Positions 13,874-24,350 of a stretch of 64,000 nucleotides of DNA are shown one piece after another. Within the stretch, counting starts at the first letter, position 1. Each line of letters opens with the position of its first letter. This DNA comes from Bradysia coprophila. Its lineage: Eukaryota > Arthropoda > Insecta > Diptera > Sciaridae. The stretch lies in NCBI RefSeq assembly GCF_014529535.1, contig NW_023503464.1, positions 1 to 64,000 on the forward strand, read 5' to 3'. A program made the position numbers and the translations under genes. Under the pieces are notes generated by a model. That model had not been told where the DNA came from, searched no databases, and worked only from the letters and a program-made list of their open reading frames with translations.

Positions 13874-14867
13874 ATTTATTAATAAAATGAAATATTTAAC
13901 TTCACTTTTATATAATTTACCTCAGAATCAGATTGTTTTTTTAATGAATTTTTCTAATTACTTTCTTTAATTAAAACAAGAAAAATCTTTTTTTTTTCGT
14001 GCTTCTAAGTGTTTACCAAAAAAAAAATAAGTCAATGATATTACTTCTTGGAAAGTTTGTTTTATTTAATCACTTATATACTCTTTAAAATTCTGTAGTA
14101 CCTTATAAATCCAATATTTTATCGGAATTGACCATAATTCATGTCCAAAAATCATCATAATTGTTTTATATTCACAATTTACAAGAAAAGAAAAACAAAA
14201 TTATTGTACTTAAAGCTGAATATTCCAATTCTTGTGTATTCTGGATGTTCCATCGAATGAGTTCTGGCTGCTCCTGTTGCTGTTGTTGCTGCTACTATAT
14301 CGTCACTGGGTTGTCGTGCATTATTCGTCTTGGAAGTCAATCACCTCTACTAAATATACTCATGTATTGCTGCATACTCGAATTGTTTCAATGATTCAAT
14401 GTTAACGTTGATACTGTTTTTAATACGCTGCTTGTGCTTGCATATTTTCTATAAAAATTCCAGTCCACTTTGTTGATATGTACACAATTTTTTTTTTTAG
14501 TTTATAAATTGCGTATCGGAAATTTCGGTAATTCATTAATTGCACAAATGTTTTTAATCAAATGTTTCATTGTTTCGACATATTTTCCATCAATGCATTT
14601 TACAACTTAACCTTTACTCGGTTTCGTCTAGTGCCCCGAAGAGCCGCGTACTTACAGTACACCTAGATTACTTTTCCTTTCTTAGGTTTTTGCTACAAAA
14701 ATATTTCTATGGAAAATAAAACTCACAAATTTTTCCAAGTTATTTTAAATTAATATTTCGTCTAAGTCCACAACATTTTATTTTTCACAAAATTTTTCAA
14801 AGTGTTTTATTTTAATTATTGAAATTTTTCTAAGTCCGCTTTGAAAAAAATCACGCCAGAAATTCGT

Positions 14868-14885
14868 ACTGGCTTAGGATCGCCA
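14868..14885 (-). other. Primer-binding-site-like sequence of gypsy-type unit
   Basis: Read on the minus strand, the LTR end (...TTTCTTCA) is followed immediately by TGGCGATCCTAAGCCAGT, starting with TGG as the complement of a tRNA CCA end. The tRNA was not identified. Confidence 0.6.
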
Positions 14886-15512
14886 TGAAGAAATATTAAA
14901 AATCACTTCTTTATTTTCAAACACTTTATTAGAAATTAATTCAATTACACACAAAAACACAATGTCACTTTTAGTATGGTTAATTCTAATAGTCGCGGGT
15001 CGGGTGAGACAACTTAAGACAAATTAAACTGAATGAAACTGAATGAATCCTTAGCTAGCGTTAAACCTTTACTTATAGTGAATTTAACATTGAAGGTATA
15101 GCAAGTCGTAAAAAACCCATTAAATTTTATTGTTTTCCCATATGCGCTTATTCATAAAAAACCAAGATTTTCATCTTCGGAATTTCTTAATTGTTTTTCT
15201 CTCTAAGAGGTCTTTCTCTTGTACTAGTTCAATCATACATTTTCCATATAGTCAATGTATTTTGAATTTCTCATAAATCAAAAGACTTTCTTGAGTAGAA
15301 ATACTCCCGCAAGCATTTGGCGGTTATTTAACGAATATTGAAAATATAATGCAATCGACAATGGTATACAAAATTCTTGTTGCATCATCTTTAATCGCCT
15401 AACTTGCTACTATAATGATAATCTATTTAAAGGCGTTATCTCAAAATTAAGTAGTATGAGATCTTCAAGAATTATTTGAATTAATTAATGATTGAGAAAT
15501 AATTCCTTTACA
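14886..15512 (-). repeat. LTR 4 (outer 5' LTR) of tandem gypsy-type array
   Basis: 627 bp, TGAAGAAA to CCTTTACA. It was at first suggestive of a truncated fourth unit, but it ends exactly at the LTR boundary and is followed by ATAC, the putative target duplication. The flanking sequence then resumes as in the uninterrupted other arm. Confidence 0.8.
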
Positions 15513-15516
15513 ATAC
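15513..15516. other. 4-bp target-site duplication (ATAC) of the gypsy array
   Basis: The uninterrupted arm (reverse complement of ~41750-41770) reads GCC-ATAC-CATTACTG. Here ATAC follows the last LTR and then CATTACTG. The left copy before 125 reads ATAGGC, consistent with ATAC plus local sequence noise. Confidence 0.55.
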
Positions 15517-16228
15517 CATTACTGTTTGTGGTCATTTTACTGATTATTCCAGTCAGGAAAAAAAACATTTCCCAGACTCACAGATGATGAAGACGTTAGC
15601 TCTAATAAACATCGAACAAAACCTCACGTAAATGTTGGGTCGTGAATGTCTGGTGTGCTTGTGCTTTTGTATGTTGGAATCAATAGTTCCATGGATCGAA
15701 AGTGCTAAAAAAGTGAATCTGACGAAGGACGGGGACTAGCTAAAGGTCCAACTGCCTCAGAGGGCCCAAATTAAAAGAATCGAAATAAATCGAAATTGGA
15801 AAGAGTGTTGGGACAGTGCCATAGAATGTATAGGTTGCAGTGCCCCTTAAAACCATCAAATTTTTCCACACGCAGCCAAATGCGTACGGATTTTGTTACT
15901 GCTTTCGATGCATGTAACCCCAGTGCTGTCTAAAATCATTGTGGGCAATCGCTGGACCCCGATTGATCATTAATTTGACTTCATTAAAAAATTAACTTTC
16001 GAAGTTCCGATTGCACGTCTGTCACGACGCACTCGTTTTCCATGCGACATTGAATAACCTTGGACGATTGGATGACCTCACGATTAAGATTAGAGTGTCG
16101 ACATTACGAATCCATCACAACATCCCGGACGGCTCTCGGGTTTCCCCAAAATAATTAACAATTTGGACAATCGTGTACGGTTGGACTACTTTGTGCAAAG
16201 TTTTGTATCGTGCTATACAGGCATGATG

Positions 16229-16260
16229 TTGTTTCCGTGAGGGACTAATGTTTTGTCAGT
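16229..16260 (+). promoter_or_regulatory. H1 TATA-less core promoter motif plus initiator
   Basis: TTGTTTCCGTGAGGGACTAA at 16229-16248 is followed after exactly 7 nt by TCAGT (16256-16260), the arthropod initiator. The same motif and spacing occur twice upstream of the H1 variant at 45700 and in the other arm. No TATA box is seen near it, unlike the core histone promoters here. Confidence 0.65.
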
Positions 16261-16360
16261 ACCACATTTGCACCGCATTTTTCGAATAAAAATACGCAAA
16301 TCGTGTGTACCGCAAACATTCAACGCTTTCAAACCGAAATCTAAAAACAAAACATTTACA

Positions 16361-17032
16361 ATGGCCGACACTGCTGTGACCGAAGCTGCTCCCCCAGCTA
16401 CCTCATCTCCAGCTGCAAAGAAAAGCAAGACTGCTTCTGCTGCATCGAAGAAACCACGAGTGAAGCCAACCCATCCGCCAACAGCCGATATGGTTAATGC
16501 TGCTATCAAAAGCCTGAAAGAACGTGGTGGCTCATCGTTGCAGGCAATCAAGAAGTACATCACAGCCAATTACAAGATCGATGCCGAGAAACTATCGCCT
16601 TTCATCAAGAAATACCTGAAGAGTGCCGTTACCGGTGGCAAATTGATCCAAACCAAAGGCAAGGGTGCTTCTGGTTCATTCAAACTTTCTGCTACTGTTG
16701 CAAAATCAAAGTCCGAATCGGCACCGAAGAAAGCTGCTGCCAAGCCCAAGAAAGCTAAGGCAGCGACCGGTGAAAAGAAACCGAAAGCGAAGAAAGCTGC
16801 ATCTCCAGCTAAGAAGAAGCCTGCAGCCAAAAGTGCTGAAAAGAAGAAGAAAGCCGCAGCACCAGCTAAAGCAGCAAAGAAGGCTGGTTCCGTGAAGGCA
16901 CCAAAAGCCCCAAAGGAAAAGTCAACGAAACCGAAAGCTGCCGCTAAAAAGCCAAAAACACCAAAACCCAAGAAGGCAGCTCCAGCCAAGAAAGCAGCAC
17001 CAAAGAAGGCAGCTGCACCAAAAAAGAAGTAA
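16361..17032 (+). CDS. Linker histone H1 (left arm copy)
   Basis: A 223-aa linker histone that binds nucleosome dyads and linker DNA to compact chromatin. The start chosen is the ATG at MADTAVTE, in good context (TTTACAATGG); an upstream in-frame extension lies in the leader. Residues 1-36 are an Ala/Ser/Lys-rich tail, ~37-112 the winged-helix H15 globular domain ([38 protein letters not shown]), and the rest a long Lys/Ala/Pro tail with repeated AKK motifs. It is followed by a histone stem-loop (17099) and stands convergent with H3 (17695-18105). An identical-length copy is at 34630-35301. Long antisense frames through it are artefacts of the AAG-rich tail. Confidence 0.97.
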   Translation: MADTAVTEAAPPATSSPAAKKSKTASAASKKPRVKPTHPPTADMVNAAIKSLKERGGSSLQAIKKYITANYKIDAEKLSPFIKKYLKSAVTGGKLIQTKGKGASGSFKLSATVAKSKSESAPKKAAAKPKKAKAATGEKKPKAKKAASPAKKKPAAKSAEKKKKAAAPAKAAKKAGSVKAPKAPKEKSTKPKAAAKKPKTPKPKKAAPAKKAAPKKAAAPKKK

Positions 17033-17098
17033 ATTCCTTAAAACATGGGAATTTTCGCCAATTATAAATTGCAATGATCCGATTGCATTGAAAAACAC

Positions 17099-17114
17099 AG
17101 CCCTTATTAGGGCT
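17099..17114 (+). terminator. Histone mRNA 3' stem-loop of H1 (left arm)
   Basis: AGCCCTTATTAGGGCT followed by ACCAAA is a six-pair stem with a TTAT/TATT-type loop and the usual ACCA flank. The element AATAATAC follows at 17153-17160, 39 nt from the stem end. SLBP binding and U7-directed cleavage are expected. Confidence 0.9.
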
Positions 17115-17641
17115 ACCAAATTGCTGACGAAAACGTGCAATCCATTTCCATTAATAATACACAACGCGTCTACTATAGTAGTGCGACACTACGACTCGTC
17201 GCCATAAAATCAGAATTTTTTGTTGATTCGTTGATTCTTCGAGCTACTTTTAACGAAATTGAACATGTTGATGTACACTACAGGCTCCCATGTATCTTAT
17301 TATTTTATGTAAGCTGGTCATGCTGAACCAATTTAGGACTGATCACTGCCTATCGAACATCATAATCAAGTTCTGTTGATTTACGTAACAAAACTAAAAA
17401 AGAACTAAAACCAATTTTTCACATTTTCTGTGGGATATCCTCTGCTTCGAAATACAACCTTCCCACATGCCTCAACAAAAAATGTACTGTTGCTGCCTAC
17501 GGTATTGTTCGATTGAAATTTGTATTTTTTGACAGTTGAAAAATCTGCCCAATATTCTCATCTCCTATACTCGAAAGGTTTGTAATTTGTATTATTGTTT
17601 ATACGGAAAATGAACGTATCGTTTTTCGTTATGAATTTGTT

Positions 17642-17657
17642 GGTCCTGAAAAGGACC
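17642..17657 (-). terminator. Histone mRNA 3' stem-loop of H3 (left arm)
   Basis: Read on the minus strand it is GGTCCTTTTCAGGACC followed by AACAA, close to the canonical TTTC-loop histone stem-loop. AATAATAC follows at 17589-17596 (minus), 46 nt away. Confidence 0.92.
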
Positions 17658-17694
17658 GATTTTGATTGTGGGATGTCGTCACTTATGTAACATC

Positions 17695-18575
<881 letters not shown>

Positions 18576-18845
18576 ATGGCCGACACTGCTGTGACCGAAC
18601 CTGCTCCCCCAGCTACCTCATCTCCGGCTGCGAAGAAAAGCAAGGCTGTTTCCGCTGGAAAAGTGATTAAAACCAAAGGCAAGGGTGCGTCTGGTTCATG
18701 CAAACTTTCTGCTGCTGTTACAAAAGCAAAGTCTGAATTGGGAAAGTCCAAGGACTATGATGAAGACGATGAGAGTAAACGAATGTCGTTTGTCGATTTC
18801 CTCGTTAAACGAAAAGAAACTTTGGAACAGATCTATTTTACATAG
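18576..18845 (+). CDS. Chimeric short H1-like protein (globular helices deleted), left arm
   Basis: An 89-aa frame. Residues 1-26 are almost the H1 N-tail ([12 protein letters not shown]...). H1 residues ~27-91, holding the DNA-binding helices of the H15 domain, are missing. Residues ~27-45 are the H1 beta-wing ([19 protein letters not shown]), and from ~50 a new acidic-then-mixed tail appears (DYDEDDESKRMSFVDFLVKRKETLEQIYFT). It sits at the H4 position, divergent from H3, on an H4-type promoter, with its own histone stem-loop (18872). It is intact and translates identically in the other arm (31521-31790). It may be a functional novel linker-derived protein or a transcribed pseudogene; function unknown. 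Confidence 0.7.
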   Translation: MADTAVTEPAPPATSSPAAKKSKAVSAGKVIKTKGKGASGSCKLSAAVTKAKSELGKSKDYDEDDESKRMSFVDFLVKRKETLEQIYFT

Positions 18846-18871
18846 ATAACAGTAAGATTGCAGTAAAACCC

Positions 18872-18887
18872 AGCCCTTATCAGGGCT
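18872..18887 (+). terminator. Histone 3' stem-loop of short H1-like gene (left arm)
   Basis: AGCCCTTATCAGGGCT followed by ACCAAA. AATAATAC is at 18926-18933, 39 nt away. Processing as a replication-dependent histone mRNA is expected. Confidence 0.88.
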
Positions 18888-18992
18888 ACCAAATTTGTAA
18901 TGAAAACGTGCAATCCATTTCCATTAATAATACAAGTTGACGTGAACACGTCAAGTCAACTACCGCTTCATTTTGTTGATTGTTTCAGAGCA

Positions 18993-19760
18993 AACGGATC
19001 CTAATAAAATGCATTTGACGCTTAACGAAATTAAAACAATGTAAAATTTGATCAAAGCTTATGAAACAGATTCTCAATGTTTCGTCTGTTTACGGCATAA
19101 AGGTGTGTGCTACATAAATGATCCATATATTCTGAACTGCCACTATAATCGGACAAAACAAATGCAAGACCTATATGAAAAAAAGAAGTTACATTATCAT
19201 GCTAAATTGACTCATAATCTACAAGATTGTTACACAAGCGACAGATACGAAAGATACAATAAAAAACAATTTATAGAATAGGTCTGTTCCAAGCTTATTT
19301 GAGCTGTCAAATCGTCATCCATAGATAGGTTCACTTAAAAATATCATCAATCGATGATAAGACGTCTGGATCAGGAGCTAGACCTATTTTAAGTTAAATG
19401 GGTATGCAACTGGAGACCCTCGAAATACTATGAAAAACACATTTTAAAAGTTTTCACTCGAATTCCATTTTTGGCACACGAATTCTAATTTTGGGTAATA
19501 TTTCATTTATTGGCACATCAAGTCTATTTTAGTATCAAAATTTATGTGTACCAAATTCACCCCAACGAGGTGAAATTGGCATTGTGCCAGACTCACCTTA
19601 AGGGTCACAAACATTTGTATGGTGTGGCAAATTACCCCATGCCTGGAACAAACATATAATAATCAATGAAAATAGCGAAAAGTTGGTAATTTCCCAATTC
19701 TGCACATTTTGTATTAAATGAGAATCGATTTCGTTAAGTTTTGTAAAATATGTGGTCTAT
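18993..19760. other. Intergenic DNA, no gene recognised
   Basis: The only open stretch is 19048-19281 (77 codons beginning with TTG, Cys- and Tyr-rich), which I cannot assign and regard as chance or a TE remnant. The rest is AT-rich without clear repeats. Confidence 0.5.
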
Positions 19761-19875
19761 GTACGGGGACTGGTTCTCCTACCCTATTCAGTCTACAGTC
19801 TACAGTCGTCGTGAACAGACGTTTCTGACACAACCGGCAAAAAATTTCTGTAAAATTTAGTGATTCAAAAAGAGA

Positions 19876-22172
19876 AATGGTAGAGAGGATTTACAAATTG
19901 TGTAATGAAGAGTGTACAGACGGAGCAGGAAGGATTCATTGCTGGGGACCGTGTTCGGCGCCTTTTCATCCAAAATGTATTGGATTTTGAGTTTTATGTG
20001 TATACTCGATGAACGTTTGAACAGACAAGAAACTAACAGTGAATCAATATTGAAGCATTTTGAGTCTACAAAAGTTTGAAAATGAAAGGTCAGTAGCAAT
20101 CAACATGTCGAAAGAAATGGGTAAAAATCGTACAACGGGATCAGACAACTCGCCTAACGGTGGAATCGAAATCCAGTGCAGAAGCAAAGAGGATCAGTCG
20201 AAATTATACGAGAAAGCAACAAAGAAATTGGGTGAAGAATACAACGTCATCATGCCAAAGCAGTGACCCCCACCAACACTGCAAACGTCAACAAGTGTTT
20301 TGTTTCTGTGTCTGAAATTAATTATACTTTTTGTAGTCAGAACTGACCAGAAAAACGTTTCTGTTGGCTAAATCTTGGTTATGAAGTGCCATGGTCGCCG
20401 GTAAAGTTGGAGTTCTCGTATAATCATCCAATAAACCAACGTTTTCGTGCGGCTAATGATACGGTGCTCGTCATAACCTCACAATGTGTACGCGTACCGG
20501 TGAAAAAATAGTGACAGCTGGAACCAACAGAAATTCACGACGAATATTTCGAGAACATACTTCGGTCAATTTTTGGACGCTGTGAGCGGAATTTCTTTGC
20601 GAGGAGACATTAGGAAGGCTTGGCGAGATTGGTACTCTTCTCAGTGGTGTGTCACTGCCAGGACTCTTAGTTGCTTTGCCTCACTCGCCAGCTTCTCACG
20701 GTTGGTTCATGGTCTAAAAGTTTACTCACTGATGTGGCTGGGTCCTATTTTGCTTCTATATGAGTAAAATGATCCGGACTATTCATAGAGCTTATGCTTT
20801 CGGGCTATAGAGTGGACAAGGTCGACGGATGGATTGGTGGTGTTATGCCGCTGAAAGATGCTAGTTTTTCCCGGCTTTTATTTTGAAACATTTTGCAAAG
20901 ATAACGTACACTCGATCAGGGTACATCTCTCTGAATTTATATTCGAGGAATGTATTCCATGTCGTGCAAAACTCTTTGCAAAGGGACGATATAGTCGCCG
21001 TGTCGGGTCGTTGTGCTATTCAGTGGTGTGCCATCGTCTGGAAACGCTGTCATTTCGCTTTTTGCCCCGAAGGTCCTCGTCTCAAAGGTGGCTCGTCCGT
21101 CAGTCTAATTTGGAAGTAAGGGCTTTTGGGGTAAATAGTGGTAAAGTTTGGCGGTTGACCTTTTGGTGATGCGTTGCTGAGTGACGCTTCTGCCTGGCTC
21201 GGCTTTCATATTGGCCCACTGCAGAGAAAGCTTACGTTCGAACGGGCTGGTCTTATAAAATATGAGACTGGACCAGGTCAATATCGAGCGGAATGTAAAT
21301 CACAGGCTTTATCAATCCCAATGACAAGGACTGTGATTCGGGCGACAATGTTGCCTTACTCGCTGTCATTAGTGAATTTACAGTCTAATGAAACGAGGTT
21401 GACGCCAGTCACTCTTTGCTTTCTGGCCTAAGGATTAGCTATCATTTTGGTACCTAATCATAGGGATCAGTTTGCTCGCCTGGAGTGATTCGTGTAGAGC
21501 GTAAGGCAATAGGTTGAGAAGGAGATGAGGTCCTGAAAAGGGCTTCAAGATTTTCATGATGACAGGGTAGCACAAAGGATCCCATGATCTGTGTGCATTG
21601 ATCAGAAATGATCACCCTAACTGATTAAATCTTAAAAAAATGCCAAAGCAGCAAAAGCCAAAAATTCGAATAACAAACATGAGTGAAAAACATAACGGAG
21701 ATGATATAATTGCGAGCATAAAGAACCAGAACGAGTTAGTGCGGGACGCTGTTATGAAAGTTATACGTGTGTACGACATACGACATTAATTACAGCGAAA
21801 GTTACGGTGCGATAATAGAAGAAGATTGTCATTGGCATGAATGTATGCGACGTCGCCGAAAGTCTAAGTGTAATGCGGTGGTACAAATGTTGTGGTTATA
21901 AGTCGGTCATATGCAAAAACAAAAAAGCCTGTCTACGTTGTGGTGGTGATCATGAAATCAAAGAATGTAATGCGAAAAAAATGGAGTGTGTCAATTGTAA
22001 AAGAGCCATGGAGAGAAATAAGTTGAAATTGGATACGAATCATCACGCATCGAGTAAAGTGTGTCCTGTGTTGCAGAGGAACATTGAAAACCAAAAACTA
22101 CGTATTACCTATACGACACAAACAGATGATCGTCAAGCAACGATTATTTCAGCCGAACAAGGACGTACTTAG
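19876..22172 (+). pseudogene. Non-LTR retrotransposon ORF1 remnant (PHD-like finger and zinc knuckles)
   Basis: The piece at 19876-19989 reads as a PHD-like finger (CNEEC, then CWGPC, then HPKC) ending in a stop. 20060-20265 gives the following ORF1 segment (GIEIQCRSKEDQSKLYEKAT). After the nested insertion, 21641-21789 resumes with PKIRITNM. 21837-22172 carries tandem zinc knuckles (CCGYKSVIC, CLRCGGDHEIKEC, CVNC...HHASSKVCP). Stops and frameshifts between the pieces show it is dead. Such ORF1 proteins bind LINE RNA. Confidence 0.7.
20266..21640 (+). mobile_element. Nested poly(A)-type retroposon insertion
   Basis: The 12-bp sequence ATGCCAAAGCAG occurs just before (20254-20265) and just after (21641-21652) this block, as a target-site duplication. 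The block ends in CTTAAAAAA, an A-rich tail. Removing it rejoins the ORF1 coding sense of the host element. The insert is GC-richer than its surroundings. Its own frames (20573-20767, 20858-21169) are short and unrecognised; it may be a 5'-truncated LINE or a SINE-like element. Confidence 0.75.
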
Positions 22173-22635
22173 GCGAGCAACACAACAACATTCGGAGCCC
22201 AAAGGAAGGAAAAATATAGTGAAGGATTGTGTGTCAATTATATAGAAGTGTTAAAGTCGTAGTTGATTTATTATTGAATATGAGCCGTTAATGAGTGAAT
22301 TATTTGAAACTATTTGAATTGAATGGAGTTCTAAAGAAAACTTGTGAGCTTAGTGGAGAGTAAGATTGGACTTTCAAGTTTAAGAAACGGAATATTGTAA
22401 AGAAAATTTAATAGCTGAATGCTAAATAAAGGTCTTATTATATTATTATTATTCTATTAATCTATTATCCCAAGTTAAAACTTTTAGAGACGTGTGAACG
22501 GTTTTTTTTCTTTTGTATTGTAACGCTTCAATTAATTAAATTGGCACACAATAGAGCTCCAGATCATTCATAGTGTGCAATTTTAGAAGAAAAATTATTC
22601 AGAAGAGAATTTAAGAATTCAACGTCGTCATGTAT

Positions 22636-22770
22636 ATCAACGCACTTCAGGCAACAGTGATCACAGTCGACAGCTGCCATACTATTTTGCATGAAATGGT
22701 TTTTTTTACAGTGTTGCACACTGTCAAGTTTGTCTATTTGGAGTACCATTCATGCTTGAAGTGCGTTGAT
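22636..22770. mobile_element. Small MITE upstream of LRR copy 1
   Basis: The terminal inverted repeats ATCAACGCACTTCA (22636) and TGAAGTGCGTTGAT (to 22770) enclose ~135 bp. Relatives are at 27868-28006 and, more diverged, at 52373-52526. Confidence 0.65.
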
Positions 22771-22881
22771 GATATTCATACAATAACCTAAGGTCAATAT
22801 AATTGAGCAGATGAGCTGAATTTAAGATTTGGCAAATTAAATTATTTTTTTCAGTTAGTGTCTGAGAACTACCAGTCCAAC

Positions 22882-24270
22882 ATGAAACTTTTGATTTTGT
22901 TGGCTTTGTCATGGAAATTTTCGTTTTCCATGAATTCATTTGAATTCTGTAATTTCTGTAACCCGGGAGAATTGTACCTGAACTGTACCTGAATTGACGA
23001 ATGTGACAGTGAACAGATTCACACCATCAAGGATGAAAGTGTTATCTGTGGAGATGAGGAAGTACTCAGGGAGAACATCACGACCCTCAGTATTAGGCGA
23101 TGCATTTTTAACGAGTTCAATTTGTTTAAAAACTGCACATTGCTCAAACTGCACTATATAGAAGATATGCATTCGATGCAAAGGGAGACACTCAGTGAAA
23201 TGAATCAGTTGACAAACATCGAACTCATGTATACAGATCCTGAAGATCTGACATGGCTAGCATCGGCCATTTCTGGTCTAGCAAATTTGCGATCAGTTCA
23301 TTGTTACGGTTACAATTTAACAAAGATGAGTGCATCATCGTTTCAAGGCGTCCACCACTTAAAGAAATTGCTTATCGCAGAGTATACGAATCCAACATTG
23401 TCATCATTGCCTCCTGGTCTGTTTCGCGATTTGAATCAATTGGAAACTTTGATTCTTCATTTGGGTCATTTGTCAAATTTCAGTGCCATTGACTTTACCG
23501 GATTGGAAAAATTGACGTCGTTAAACATAAATATGAAGCAAATTTCGTTTATACCTACAAAGATGTATATTCCGAAGAGTCTAAGATATTTGGTGCTACA
23601 GGACAATGGTATCCGCGACATTGCATCAACCTCATTCTCACAAATGCCCAATTTAATTCGCCTGGAAATGAGTCTCAATCAAATTGAGCGGCTACCCGCA
23701 AACGCCTTCATTGGATTAACTGATTTGAGGGGGTTAAGTTTGTGGGATAATTCCATTGATCGCATTGAAAATGGTGCATTTACGAACTTGAAAAATTTGA
23801 AAAAATTAGATTTGAGAAACAACAAACTTACTGCTCTGGACGAATACACTTTCAAAGGACTTCGTAATTTGAAATATTTGAATTTGGAAGGTAACTCCAT
23901 ATCGACCATAAGTGTCAAGGCATTCTCGGCTTTACCCAATTTGGTCCAATTGATCTTAAGCGAACAGGATGGACTGGTAAATATTGACTTGAATGCATTC
24001 CCGCAGTTTGTTGACTTACAGACGAAAACTGTTATTTATACTGCAATAAGCACGGAGCCAGATGATTTTGAAAAGAAGGAAATGGAACGACTTGAAGACC
24101 CCAATTATACGGAATTATTCGGAAGTTTCTGGAGCGACGAAATGCCAGATCATCAAGTCGATTTGCACAATTTGACGCAAAGTATGGCAGACCAATCTCT
24201 AATTCTGGGCAATTTAGATTTGTCAAGTAATCGAATCACTTCCATAAACGTTGAAAAAAGCCTAGTCTAG
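22882..24270 (+). pseudogene. Secreted leucine-rich-repeat protein, copy 1 (premature stop)
   Basis: It is highly similar to the intact gene at 28118-29500. The ATG at 22882 opens a signal peptide (MKLLILLALSWKFSFS), but a TGA at 22990-22992 (codon 37) ends it. The local change is a partial duplication of TACCTGAACTG with a net gain of 3 bp, so the frame is otherwise kept and stays open from the stop to 24270. Residues after ~100 hold about ten leucine-rich repeats. The stop may be real decay, polymorphism or a sequence error. A downstream start would lack a signal peptide. Confidence 0.75.
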
Positions 24271-24350
24271 CTGAAGTTAATTTACAATATTTTGCATGTT
24301 TTGTATCATCAGATTTTAATCCAATAAAAACAGTCATTTTGATGGACCCA

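Larger units (their letters stand above)
10595..14885 (-). mobile_element. Internal region of gypsy-type unit 3 (best preserved)
   Basis: A 4291-bp internal region bounded by a PBS-like site (14868-14885) and a polypurine tract (10595-10608). In element order it contains a ~1-kb leader, a 303-codon frame with the integrase zinc finger (12962-13873), about 1.3 kb where I recognise no domain (11700-12960), catalytic-core remnants near 11460-11700 in a broken frame, and an integrase C-terminal frame (10936-11433). Gag, protease, RT, RNase H and env are not found. Integrase motifs place it with the Ty3/gypsy errantivirus-like group, but mobility would need proteins supplied in trans. Confidence 0.8.
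19761..22450 (+). mobile_element. Decayed non-LTR retrotransposon (ORF1 region) with nested insertion
   Basis: The remnant contains ORF1 only; no endonuclease or reverse transcriptase was found, so the second ORF is deleted. A possible promoter-like start (CAGTCTACAGTCGTCGTG) lies at about 19790-19812. The 3' end has AATAAA-like sequence and a TTA/ATT-rich tail near 22425-22460. A 1.4-kb poly(A) element is inserted at 20266-21640. Domain order (PHD-like finger, then CCHC knuckles) fits I/R1-like insect LINEs. Confidence 0.65.
22561..24350 (+). repeat. LRR gene duplication unit, copy 1
   Basis: About 1.8 kb directly repeated at ~27770-29575, covering upstream sequence with a small MITE, a 3' splice site, the LRR coding region and the poly(A) signal (AATAAA, 24323-24328). 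The order and 5' MITE are shared, so the MITE predates the duplication. Confidence 0.85.

Noticed and set aside
14886-15512. A truncated fourth gypsy unit
   Set aside because: The segment ends exactly at the LTR boundary and is followed by the target duplication, so it is the outer LTR.
1-15512. CRISPR array or satellite DNA explanation for the 4.9-kb repeats
   Set aside because: The repeat units are thousands of bases long with LTR, PBS and integrase features, and the genome is clearly eukaryotic.
22561-22939. Small minus-strand frames upstream of the LRR genes (also 27794-28175)
   Set aside because: They run through MITE and 5' flank sequence and differ between copies; no domain or splice support.
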